DNA from: Amoeboradix gromovi
Lineage: Eukaryota; Sanchytriomycota; Sanchytriomycetes; Sanchytriales; Sanchytriaceae
Assembly: GCA_018985225.1 (NCBI GenBank)
Contig: JADGIF010000123.1
Coordinates: forward strand, 1 to 18,781
Direction: 5' to 3'
Length of the DNA: 18,781 bases
Each line of letters starts with the position of its first letter. Positions within the stretch are counted from its first letter, which is position 1. The notes beneath the pieces are model-generated. The model saw only the letters and a list, made by a program, of their open reading frames with translations, ran no database searches and had not been told where the DNA came from. A program made the position numbers and the translations under genes. This document shows, one piece after another, positions 9,125 to 16,113 of this stretch.

Positions 9125-9173
9125 CCAAATCTCAAGGGGTATCCTGTGATCTTCTCAAAATGAGGTGATAAAA

Positions 9174-9590
9174 TTATTTCAAACATAGAATCGTAGGCTT
9201 CTTTAGCGGAATTCTGTCTTGAATTATGTGCTTAGTTATTAGACCAAGGTCGTCATATATATAAATAAAAACAAATTCTTCTTCAAGCTTTTCATTTGCA
9301 TCGTATGCTTCCAAAAGCAATCTGACATGAAGATCCTCTTTACCATGCGCTTCCGCACGAAGAACGGTAGTCTCTATTTCAGGATATCTCCACGTAAGTA
9401 GCAGATGGCAACTCTTTGCAACACATCGGTATTGGAAAAGTCCATTGGCATGTAATTTTGTATGCATATCTAACAACTGTATGTTTCTACTGTATATTGA
9501 GAAGTCTTGAAGGCCTTTCTGTGGAAATTGATGGAGTTCATTCAAGAGTTTATGAACAGGTCTAGCGAATAACGTTTTGCAGTGGGTCAT
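9174..9590 (-). CDS. C6orf136/DUF2358-like protein
   Basis: A 138-residue protein. It resembles the DUF2358 (NTF2-like) family typified by human C6orf136: an opening segment with L-Q-D-F-S-I-Y-S-R-N-I-Q-L (about 28-39, compare the family's H-D-Y-S-x-Y-S), a helix/strand block G-L-F-Q-Y-R, L-L-L-T-W-R-Y-P-E-I-E-T-T-V-L-R (about 63-78), and a C-terminal strand with D-D-L-G-L-I-T-K-H-I-I-Q-D-R-I-P (about 113-128, compare G-L-I-x-x-H). The family is widespread in eukaryotes and often organellar, with no established reaction. The N-terminus could be a short mitochondrial presequence, though that is weak. It heads the four-gene minus-strand array; its stop is 49 bp before the CAP start. The assignment is by remembered family pattern and should be treated as probable. 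Confidence 0.68.
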   Translation of the reverse strand: MTHCKTLFARPVHKLLNELHQFPQKGLQDFSIYSRNIQLLDMHTKLHANGLFQYRCVAKSCHLLLTWRYPEIETTVLRAEAHGKEDLHVRLLLEAYDANEKLEEEFVFIYIYDDLGLITKHIIQDRIPLKKPTILCLK

Positions 9591-10269
9591 ACTCTACAAA
9601 AAATAGACAAACGTTTTAAAACAAATGTCACAAAAAGATAGAGCTACTCGAGAAGACATGATACATTTCATTTCATAACCAACGCATAAGTTAACGATTA
9701 ATCCCAACTATTTTGTTTTAAACTCAGGAATAGGAAAAAATAGCGATAATTTCTTGCTCTTTATGACAGGCTAGCCCTTTCTTTTGCGCTTGTAAATGTC
9801 ATCACTATAGTTAATTGCTTCATTTGCACACTCGCTGACTCATCTTGACTTCTTCCTATATCTATCATCATATTTCATATCCGTAGCGAAAGTCTTTCCT
9901 AGAATTGTCTATCTGTGAACCAAATCCATTACTCTCTGTTCAATTAGGAATCTCAAAACCAACTTTATTTACATTAACTTGTGCCACATCTGTATGTTAG
10001 CAATCTAAAGCGTAAATGTCGAACAATTAAATAATCTATAAAACGATTGCAATTCCATAGGTCCTCAAAGATCGGTACCAGTTTATTATGTATCCTAGAT
10101 GTTATCTCGCTCTTCTCAATGTCTTAAACCTTGGGTTTACGAAATTGGTGATGTTAGTAAACAAATGGTTTTGCTTGTCTAATAGAAGATTTCATCTTCT
10201 TATTCGATAAGGGTGCGAATCATAAAGTGACCAATTTCTAGATAATTTAAAAGAATATCCAAGAGCGGC

Positions 10270-10390
10270 ATGTGAGACACCAGATATAAAAACTAGACCA
10301 AGCCGTTTTTAAAGTAGGTGCTCCATAAGGAGGAATTACTATTATTAACAAAAGTCCTTCCTCTTTCATTAATGTCATTCCTCTCTTTAA
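10270..10390 (-). repeat. Relic of dispersed mobile family (copy 2, inverted relative to copy 1)
   Basis: The minus strand aligns with positions about 1-132 of the plus strand over roughly 120 bp. The open frame from 10436 down to 10293 reads 47 codons and ends N-N-S-N-S-S-L-W-S-T-Y-F-K-N-G-L-V-stop, followed by the conserved bases TCTAGTTTTTATATCTGGTG. This is the best preserved protein end of the family in the window and shows which frame is the coding one. Confidence 0.6.
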
Positions 10391-10671
10391 AAAAACAATA
10401 TGACTCATTATCTCTTTCAATAAGATGTTTGAGTGTCTAAGCCAAAGGTGCATTTTCTTAGGCGATACTCTTTATCTGTTCTATTTCCTTTTCTTCTTAC
10501 CACCTTTCTTATAACCTATTTTTTGTTTTCTCTTCTTCTTGTTAATCATTGTTTCTAAGATTTTGATGGATGAAAAGCTTCTATACTAAAATAATTTACT
10601 TGAACCGGTTAGATTACTTTAATTTACTATCGGTTAATACACTTGAAATAATGATTCAAACTACTTCAGAA

Positions 10672-10705
10672 AGTTAGTCTAGTTTTTAAATCTGATGTCC
10701 CATGT
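10672..10705 (+). repeat. Conserved 3' motif of dispersed mobile family (copy 3)
   Basis: The bases read Y-F-R-K-L-V-stop, then the conserved TCTAGTTTTTA, a variable ATCTGA and TGTCCCATGTG. Upstream similarity to the other copies is patchy with an apparent deletion. It lies about 290 bp before the PRPF6 start and is in inverted orientation to the copy at 14590-14623. Confidence 0.5.
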
Positions 10706-10996
10706 GTTTCCTACCAGTTCAAGCACAATTGATTGGCTTTATTGAGGATGACCACGATAGAATTGTTTTATGAATACGTTTTATCAAAATTGTTGAATTT
10801 GTGGGTTTAATTGATTGCTTTGGTGTTACTGTAATGGTACGATAAGATTTGTATGCCATAGTTTTAAGTAGTCCTTATCTGGGATTTTGTTCGCCTCACA
10901 TCTCAATGTCCCTTTAATTTTTCAAATTACTGTAGCCTCAGTTCAGCATTTCTTTATTGCATATACCCCCATATATCAATTCTCGGATAAAACATT

Positions 10997-13339
10997 ATGC
11001 AAAAAATTCCTCACTTTATTGGTAAACCAGCTCCAATTGGTTACGTTGCTGGAATAAGCAGAGGAGCAAAAGGATTTACGACTGAAGCATCCGTAGGCAG
11101 GGTCGCCGAAGCTAGCGAAAAACCGGATGAGGAAGCAATAAAGATTTTTGATCAAATCGAAAACAAACTTAAAAAACGTAAAAGAAATGAGGTCTCAAAT
11201 AGCGATTTAGCTCCTTCACTTGATATTAAGAACGAATTGGTGGGAATGAGTATGGATGATTGGAACAGTATTCCGGAACCTAAAAATATATCAAGGAAGA
11301 AGAAGAGAAAAATTTCGGAAACTTTTTCAGAGGTTCCGGATAAACTGGTGCTTAACGATGGACTTAATGCATTGAATCAAGAACAAAGCTTTTCTGATTA
11401 TTTAGACAAGACTTCTTTAAAAACTGTTGAGGATTTTGGAGACATTCGAAAGGCAAGAGATATGCTAAACTCTGTGGTAGGTTCAAATCAATTTAGCGCT
11501 CCATCCTGGATTGCTCTTGCTCGAATTGAAGAAGCAAGCAAGGACATACAAAAAGCAAGGCAAATAATTTTACAAGGATGTGAGAAATGCACAGGAAGTG
11601 AAGATATTTGGTTGGAAGCAGTTAGATTACATTCTTTGGACAAGGGCAAGGGCATATTAGGTCAGGCAGTTCGTTTTATTCCTAGATCAGTTGAGATTTG
11701 GAAAAAAGCTGCAGAACTGGAAACGAAAATTGAAAGTAAACGCCTTATTTTGAGGAAAGCAGTGGAACGCATACCTGACTCTCTTGAATTATGGAAATGT
11801 GTTATAGATTTAGAAACGGAGCCAAATACTGTTATTCCACTTTTAAAAAAAGCAATTGATTTTATACCCTCAGGGATTGATTTTTATTTAGCATTGTACA
11901 GTTTACAACATTACGATGATGCAAAGACTACTTTGAGCACGGGCCGTCTAAAGAATCCTCAAAATGAATCCATCTGGCTGCATTCAGCTTATTTGGAGGA
12001 GTCCAATTCTCAAGGTCCTCTAGTTGACAGCACAATTACTTCGTTTCATAAAGTTGTAGAACTGGATCGTTCAAAATGGCTTCAATTGGCATTGGATTCT
12101 GATTTATCTAAATTTCCACAAACAGCCAAATCTATAGTTGACATATGCGTGAAAAATATATGCGATTCGGACTGCCAGCTAGCTAGTAGCTGTAACTGTC
12201 CTACTTTGACTCGTTATCTGTATCAACTTTTATCAAATAGAACAGATGAGCCTCATTTAGAATTATACCAAAAGCAGTTTTCATTGCTGTCAGATGATAA
12301 GGATATTGAGGAATTTCTTGTCAAGTCATCTCGAGAAGTTCAATGTGATGTCTTGTGGCTTCAATATGCGAAGTCCAGATCAAACCATGTAGAAGCACTG
12401 AAAATACTGGAAAAAGCTTTGAATCATATAGATACCATGGAAATATACATAAGTATATGTAAGATTTATGCTCTATTACAGAGATATGACGAAGGGTTAA
12501 AATTCGCTGACATTGGAATAAGCAAATTTGTTAAACCCAGGATGTACCTGAAAAAAGCAGTGCTGTTAAAATATAAATCCAAACCAATAGATTTTATACA
12601 ACACTGCATTGATTTGTTTCCTAAATACTTTAAGTTTTACTTGTTGCTGGCCGAGTGCGTGATGCCGGATAAGCAATTGCAAGTCTTAAATAGAGGCATA
12701 AAGGTATTAAACAACGACATACTATATATGCATGTTGGTAAAGTGTTAGAGAGGCAAGGTAAAATGGCTCGCAGTAGAGCGGCTTTAGAAAGAGGTAGAA
12801 AGCACTGTAATAACTCTGAATTGTTATTCCAAAGTCAAAGTAGACTTGAGATGAGGAACAAAAATCAAAATTTGGCACTACAGGTGTTATTGAGAGGCCT
12901 ATCTTTGTTTCCAAACTCTGGTCGCTTGTGGAGTGAAATCATATTTGTTGAGTCGTCTGTAAAGCAAAAAAGCATGGTGATTGAGGCACTGAAGAGATGC
13001 CCAGAGGACTATCTAGTTTTTCTTGCTTGTGCGCATTATTACTGGAGAATGGAGGATTATGAAAAAGCAAGGGAATGGTTTAACAAGGGAGTGGCACTAA
13101 ATCCAAAATACGGCGATGGCTATATAACTTGGTATGCATTTGAATGTAGTACTGGTAGTCCAGATCATGTTGCAGAACTGGCTTTAAGAAGCGAGCCCAA
13201 GTATGGAGAACTATACACCGCTTATTCAAAAAACTGGCACAATTTGAGTGTAGTACAGATATTGAAAGAGGCATCAAAATGGATTAAAAGCGATGAGCTC
13301 TTACAACACACTAGAATAGTTGACATTTTTATTGAATAA
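10997..13339 (+). CDS. PRPF6: Pre-mRNA processing factor 6 / Prp1, U4/U6.U5 tri-snRNP HAT-repeat protein
   Basis: A single 780-residue frame. The N-terminus is the PRP1_N domain (F-I-G-K-P-A-P-I-G-Y-V-A-G at about 6-18, R-G-A-K-G-F-T-T, and W-N-S-I-P-E-P at about 88-94). From about 140 onward the protein is a chain of HAT (half-TPR) repeats with the usual W-x-x-x-A pattern (S-W-I-A-L-A-R-I-E-E-A, I-W-K-K-A-A-E-L-E, L-W-L-Q-Y-A-K). PRPF6 bridges U5 and U4/U6 snRNPs, and the protein is required for tri-snRNP assembly. It is shorter than the about 940-residue human protein because linkers are reduced. The stop codon is embedded in AATAAA (13335-13340) and a transposon relic begins about 6 bp beyond. 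No frame break and hence no obligatory intron was seen. A gene for splicing ultra-short introns sitting beside several of them is a fitting coincidence. Confidence 0.97.
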   Translation: MQKIPHFIGKPAPIGYVAGISRGAKGFTTEASVGRVAEASEKPDEEAIKIFDQIENKLKKRKRNEVSNSDLAPSLDIKNELVGMSMDDWNSIPEPKNISRKKKRKISETFSEVPDKLVLNDGLNALNQEQSFSDYLDKTSLKTVEDFGDIRKARDMLNSVVGSNQFSAPSWIALARIEEASKDIQKARQIILQGCEKCTGSEDIWLEAVRLHSLDKGKGILGQAVRFIPRSVEIWKKAAELETKIESKRLILRKAVERIPDSLELWKCVIDLETEPNTVIPLLKKAIDFIPSGIDFYLALYSLQHYDDAKTTLSTGRLKNPQNESIWLHSAYLEESNSQGPLVDSTITSFHKVVELDRSKWLQLALDSDLSKFPQTAKSIVDICVKNICDSDCQLASSCNCPTLTRYLYQLLSNRTDEPHLELYQKQFSLLSDDKDIEEFLVKSSREVQCDVLWLQYAKSRSNHVEALKILEKALNHIDTMEIYISICKIYALLQRYDEGLKFADIGISKFVKPRMYLKKAVLLKYKSKPIDFIQHCIDLFPKYFKFYLLLAECVMPDKQLQVLNRGIKVLNNDILYMHVGKVLERQGKMARSRAALERGRKHCNNSELLFQSQSRLEMRNKNQNLALQVLLRGLSLFPNSGRLWSEIIFVESSVKQKSMVIEALKRCPEDYLVFLACAHYYWRMEDYEKAREWFNKGVALNPKYGDGYITWYAFECSTGSPDHVAELALRSEPKYGELYTAYSKNWHNLSVVQILKEASKWIKSDELLQHTRIVDIFIE

Positions 13340-13345
13340 ACATAT

Positions 13346-13595
13346 CTCCTCGTTAAAAGTCCAGATTTCCGAGAAAATCGAGAATTTCCACAGAGAAACT
13401 AATGCTAGATGCTCCGTTACAGTGATCGCTCACGCTTTCACTACCCTGAGGCGGGATTAAATAAGGATGCATATACATGATGTATATGTTCCTTGCTGCC
13501 AAATGGTCTCTATCTATCTCCAAATGACAATTATCACAAGTGTAGGTTTCTAAATTGGTTTTATTATGAGTTTTTGTTCCATTTACCATTGACAA
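13346..13595 (-). pseudogene. Fanzor/TnpB-like nuclease, C-terminal fragment (copy 2)
   Basis: The minus frame has 80 codons and ends at 13353. It contains T-C-D-N-C-H-L-E-I-D-R-D-H-L-A-A-R-N-I-Y-I, matching the second half of the TnpB/Fanzor zinc ribbon and the RuvC-III motif (D-R-D-x-x-A-A-R-N-I). The position where the first C-x-x-C should lie (before G-T-K-T-H-N-K-T-N) reads S-M-V-N-G, so the ribbon is broken. No RuvC-I or RuvC-II segment was found upstream, so only about 80 of an expected several hundred residues remain. The tail after RuvC-III (H-P-Y-L-I-P-P through L-D-F) is shared with copy 1 at 463-624. TnpB/Fanzor proteins are transposon-encoded RNA-guided DNA nucleases; this copy is inactive. 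Confidence 0.72.
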
Positions 13596-14044
13596 TAAAG
13601 GAAGAGTATCGGGATTTTATACCTTTGGAAATGTTGTAGAAAAGAGTTGATTGGTAAATATTTATTTATTTTTTCGTCTAATCATGATAATTAATTAATT
13701 CCAATAAAATTAAAAGCTGATTGGCTCGATATTATTTTTGGACATTATGTCAGAACAAACACTGGTGTCACATGTCGGCGGAGTTTTGTCCTATAGCGGG
13801 CTTTGCGGCCATCCGATTTCAGATCGAGTTTGATAGCTATAAAGACCTAGGGAAGAGCTACAGATAAATGCTGAAAATAGCAAAGTCAACAGAATGTCGA
13901 TGGGGACTTTATGTCAAGTACGGTCCCATATTTGTCCAATAGTAAGAGTTTATGACATTTTGTCATATCAGGTCCCATTTGATGTCTCGAATAGATTAAA
14001 ACTTCAAAAGTTATGTTAGCAGAAAGCTACTACAAGTAAAACAT
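13596..14044. other. Non-coding stretch with short repeats
   Basis: No convincing gene. It holds the element TGACATTTTGTCA at 13953-13965, a near copy at 13740-13752 (GGACATTATGTCA), and two GGTCCCAT direct repeats at about 13922 and 13971. Two tiny plus-strand frames begin with ATG at 13748 (28 codons) and 13869 (24 codons); neither is supported by similarity. If the Fanzor-like tail and the mobile-family motif at 14590-14623 belong to one minus-strand element, this stretch would be its eroded interior. Confidence 0.35.
13953..13965. repeat. Interrupted palindrome TGACA-TTT-TGTCA, copy 1
   Basis: TGACATTTTGTCA has 5-bp arms around a TTT spacer. An identical copy lies at 14839-14851 and a near copy (GGACATTATGTCA) at 13740-13752. 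It could be a protein-binding site or part of a repeat; there is no evidence of function. Confidence 0.45.
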
Positions 14045-14503
14045 TTACTGGTTTACAAGCATGCCATAGTTTTGTGAATGATTGCTATCCGAGGTCATCT
14101 CAGCCAATCTCACCACGTTGTCATATGTAACACTTAGCTCTCCAATAAACTCTAATCTGTATTCAGCTTTCTGTCGCAATGTGGTCAGTTTCTGTTGAAA
14201 CTGTGTGTTAGATTATTGGTCCTTCTGATACTCTAGATCCATTTTTTCCATCATTTGACGGTATTCCAATTGCTCAGTTGAGTTTCTGCTATTATGGTAC
14301 TGATGCCTATGCATGTTCTGGTTAGGCATGAATCCGGCGTCCTCCCGTTCTTTTGTTCTCAGATTCAGCTCTCTTATATTGTTCAGTACTTTGGTTCTAT
14401 CAGTCCATGTCTGCAAATACTGATCATACTGCTGGATGATGTTTTGGAGTATCTTTCCTTTGATGTTGTTCAGGTGGGTTTACTCATTCTGAGTTTCTGA
14501 CAT
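14045..14503 (-). pseudogene. Glutamine-rich coiled-coil protein gene with two in-frame TAA stops
   Basis: From an ATG at 14503-14501 the same minus-strand frame stays coding-like for 153 codons, broken only by TAA at 14482-14480 and TAA at 14215-14213, and ends at TAA 14047-14045. Composition is Gln/Asn/Glu-rich with heptad-like leucines (L-N-N-I-R-E-L-N-L-R-T-K-E-R-E, then F-Q-Q-K-L-T-T-L-R-Q-K-A-E-Y-R-L-E-F). No GT...AG segment of permissible phase removes either stop. Real stop codons elsewhere in the window are TAA, so reassignment is excluded. A recently disabled gene is the simplest reading. The family is not recognised; size and composition recall small coiled-coil complex subunits but nothing specific. 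Confidence 0.55.
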
Positions 14504-14589
14504 GATGTAGAGAGGGGCTGCTTATATCCTTTTAGAGCAATGATCATGATAACAGAATTAAATGAAACACTTTTTTTGTAATAGATAAT

Positions 14590-14623
14590 ACATGGGACAT
14601 GCTCTGTAAAAACTAGACTAGAC
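14590..14623 (-). repeat. Conserved 3' motif of dispersed mobile family (copy 4)
   Basis: The minus strand reads Y-D-K-N-C-L-V-stop, followed by TCTAGTTTTTA, a variable six bases and ATGTCCCATG. The last residues align with Y-F-K-N-G-L-V of copy 2. The Fanzor-like tail at 13346-13595 lies about 1 kb further along the same strand. That is a plausible distance for an upstream gene ending just before a TnpB/Fanzor gene, but the interior is not recognisable. Confidence 0.5.
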
Positions 14624-14838
14624 AATTTTTATCGTAATTTCAAAAATAAATATTTTGTACAACTATTCTTCTATTCTTTCATCTAGTCTTCATTTTAGAG
14701 ACATAAGGCAACCATTGACTTCACGATGAAAATTAAATTTATTACACTACAGAGATTACAAAGCAAACATGGACTATCAAAAAAAAGAATCCGAAAAAAT
14801 AAATGACTAATTCGTTAATTTTTATTCAATCAAGATAG

Positions 14839-14851
14839 TGACATTTTGTCA
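14839..14851. repeat. Interrupted palindrome TGACA-TTT-TGTCA, copy 2
   Basis: Exact 13-base duplicate of 13953-13965. It lies 23 bp upstream of the ATG of the candidate MGC gene, a position compatible with a regulatory site, though only position suggests this. Confidence 0.4.
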
Positions 14852-14873
14852 GAATAGACTTGTATTTTAGGAG

Positions 14874-15141
14874 ATGGGATGTTTCAAGCCATTTATCTCG
14901 AATAGTCAGAAACGGTTGAAGAAGGCCAAAAAGATCGAGCTGAGTACAATCCACGAGAAATTGACAAATGAAATCAAAATCAAATCAAGTAAATAACTTG
15001 CATTTTAAAAAAACAAAAATAGTGTCTTCAATGGAGCATCGAAATCTTGCTGATTATACCTTGTACTTGCAGACATCAGACACAAAGTATATGAAACTGT
15101 TACTCGCGAAAATCAGGACAAACGATTGCAATGACACTTAA
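14874..15141 (+). CDS. Candidate small protein with N-terminal MGC lipidation-type motif (possibly spliced)
   Basis: ATG at 14874 opens a 40-codon frame beginning M-G-C-F-K-P-F, typical of N-myristoylated and palmitoylated proteins, followed by a very basic helix (Q-K-R-L-K-K-A-K-K-I-E-L). It stops at 14994-14996. A GT...AG interval of 34 nt at 14987/14989 to about 15022 would join it in frame to M-S-S-M-E-H-R-N-L-A-D-Y-T-L-Y-L-Q-T-S-D, ending at TAA 15139-15141. That would be longer than every other intron in the window, so either this intron class exists too or the locus is a decaying relic. No family is recognised. It is convergent with the NDUFS3 pseudogene. Confidence 0.3.
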
Positions 15142-15269
15142 ATCTGCATTACAACCGGGATACTCAAACAAGGTCATTGAGAAATTAAATGAAATTGTAC
15201 CGAGAAAAAAAGAAACCAAAAGGCTGTTATCCAATAAACCGATACTTCTCATCACTCTCTCATTGTGTT

Positions 15270-15814
15270 TTATGGGCCTTTCTTGTAATACCCCGTCTGA
15301 TCCCAAGCACTTGAGTGCTCAAAGTTGCGATGCTCTTGGGCCATTTTTAGTGGTTCTTCTACAACCATTTTCCTATCCTCATCGTATCTAACTTCAGTGA
15401 TCCACTTTACGGGAGATCTTTGCGAAGCGCATATCCAGTAAATCCGCAATCTGTAAGAATTCTACGTAAATCTGGGTGGTTACTAACATCACTCCATACA
15501 TATCATAAGCCTCTCTTTCAAACCAATTTCCACTCTTGAATAGGCCAGTAATACTAGGCACCATATCTGCTCAGTAGTTGTTGTAGCTATCTGAATTCTC
15601 GAATTGAAGTGAACACTTGGCATCGCATCTACTAAGTTATCGCGATGTACATTCAAAACTAACTCGTCTTTCCACAATTCATATGATTGCACTGGTAAGC
15701 AATTTATCAAATAGTCTGCATATTCGGACAATGTTCATTTATTTGTGGGACTTCTACCGCTTTTCTCATTATAGGTATTCCTTGTGGTTTATTACGAAGA
15801 AATCTGCTGAGCAT
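15270..15814 (-). pseudogene. NDUFS3: NDUFS3 (complex I 30-kDa subunit, Nad9/NuoC) pseudogene
   Basis: Translating all three minus frames in turn recovers a damaged NDUFS3. A presequence-like start (M-L-S-R-F-L-R-N-K) opens at 15814. A frame change near 15735 leads to E-Y-A-D-Y-L-I-N-C-L-P and W-K-D-E-L. A deletion near 15620 removes roughly 35-40 residues, including the family's R-F-E-x-V-Y signature, joining directly to H-F-N-S-R-I. A frame change near 15567 leads to [20 protein letters not shown] frameshift near 15480 leads to [23 protein letters not shown]. An in-frame TAA at 15409-15407 and another frame change precede E-V-R-Y-D-E-D-R-K-M-V-V-E-E-P. The tail ends at 15270. The intact protein is a peripheral-arm subunit of mitochondrial NADH:ubiquinone oxidoreductase. 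The presequence argues for a nuclear gene copy rather than inserted mitochondrial DNA. Confidence 0.9.
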
Positions 15815-15886
15815 GATGTTACGGCGGAGTTTAAAAATATCAAAAGCCTTGAAAACAGCTAAACAGCTAATCTTCTCAGTTGGTTA

Positions 15887-16018
15887 TCATTGACGCCGTG
15901 CAAACAATTGCAAGAATCCAGCAAGTACCTCCAGATTGAGATGACATGTCTTTTGAGATAGCTGTTGCAGACTAATATTCCGCCATTTATTCCTCGGAAT
16001 AGCCTCTTTGCAAGTCAT
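15887..16018 (-). CDS. Short open frame, possible gene remnant
   Basis: Forty-three codons from an ATG at 16018-16016 to TGA 15889-15887, followed directly by TAA. The frame is open further upstream to about 16070 (including L-Q-Q-N-A-D-I-L-M-T-C-K-E-A-I-P). Its content (W-R-N-I-S-L-Q-Q-L-S-Q-K-T-C-H-L-N-L-E) looks coding. It lies just downstream of the 16114 gene on the same strand and upstream of the NDUFS3 pseudogene. It may be a separate small gene, a lost 3' exon, or a relic. No family is recognised. Confidence 0.3.
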   Translation of the reverse strand: MTCKEAIPRNKWRNISLQQLSQKTCHLNLEVLAGFLQLFARRQ

Positions 16019-16113
16019 CAGTATATCAGCATTTTGCTGCAAAGTAAATTGATTTGAATGAAAATATAAACTTATAATCTTTATTATCTGTTACTCTGAA
16101 GTGCAGCACTAGT

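Larger units (their letters stand above)
9591..10996. other. 1.4-kb intergenic stretch with eroded coding remnants and mobile-family copies
   Basis: No intact gene is seen. On the minus strand between about 9960 and 9771 there are short coding-like blocks interrupted by a frame change and a TGA: G-S-Q-I-D-N-S-R-K-D-F-R-Y-G-Y-E-I, then Y-D-D-R-Y-R-K-K-S-R, then E-C-A-N-E-A-I-N-Y-S-D-D-I-Y-K-R-K-R-K-G with a stop at 9771-9773. This looks like a decayed protein C-terminus. A lysine-rich 22-codon frame sits at 10549..10481 (minus). Two copies of the dispersed mobile family lie at 10270-10390 and 10672-10705. The last about 290 bp must contain the PRPF6 promoter; no clear element was recognised. 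Confidence 0.5.
14504..14873. other. Intergenic stretch with one mobile-family motif
   Basis: No gene is supported. It contains the mobile-family copy at 14590-14623, a basic 26-codon plus-strand frame starting at about 14728 (M-K-I-K-F-I-T-L-Q-R-L-Q), and the second TGACATTTTGTCA palindrome. It would include the 5' flank of the Gln-rich pseudogene (minus) and of the candidate MGC gene (plus). Confidence 0.35.

Noticed and set aside
8855-9163. 102-codon plus-strand frame opposite the CAP gene
   Set aside because: It is the antisense shadow of a well supported CAP exon.
14045-14503. Reassigned genetic code with TAA as a sense codon
   Set aside because: PRPF6, CAP, SMG-like and doublecortin genes end at TAA at the expected C-terminus and contain no internal TAA after splicing.
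10672-14623. Terminal inverted repeats of one 3.9-kb element carrying PRPF6
   Set aside because: The inverted motifs are two of four dispersed copies and represent 3' ends of a coding family, each with its own upstream remnant. PRPF6 is a host gene, so the pairing is coincidental.
15131-15391. 86-codon plus-strand frame
   Set aside because: Most of it is antisense to the NDUFS3 relic, and its content past about 15260 mirrors that sequence.
15270-15814. NDUFS3 relic as an inserted piece of mitochondrial DNA
   Set aside because: The relic starts with a presequence-like M-L-S-R-F-L-R and shows no AT enrichment relative to its surroundings, so a nuclear gene copy is more likely.
15270-15814. 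NDUFS3 frame breaks explained by ultra-short introns
   Set aside because: No 18-21 nt GT...AG segment fits the breaks, one break is a simple in-frame TAA, and a conserved block of about 35-40 residues is missing.
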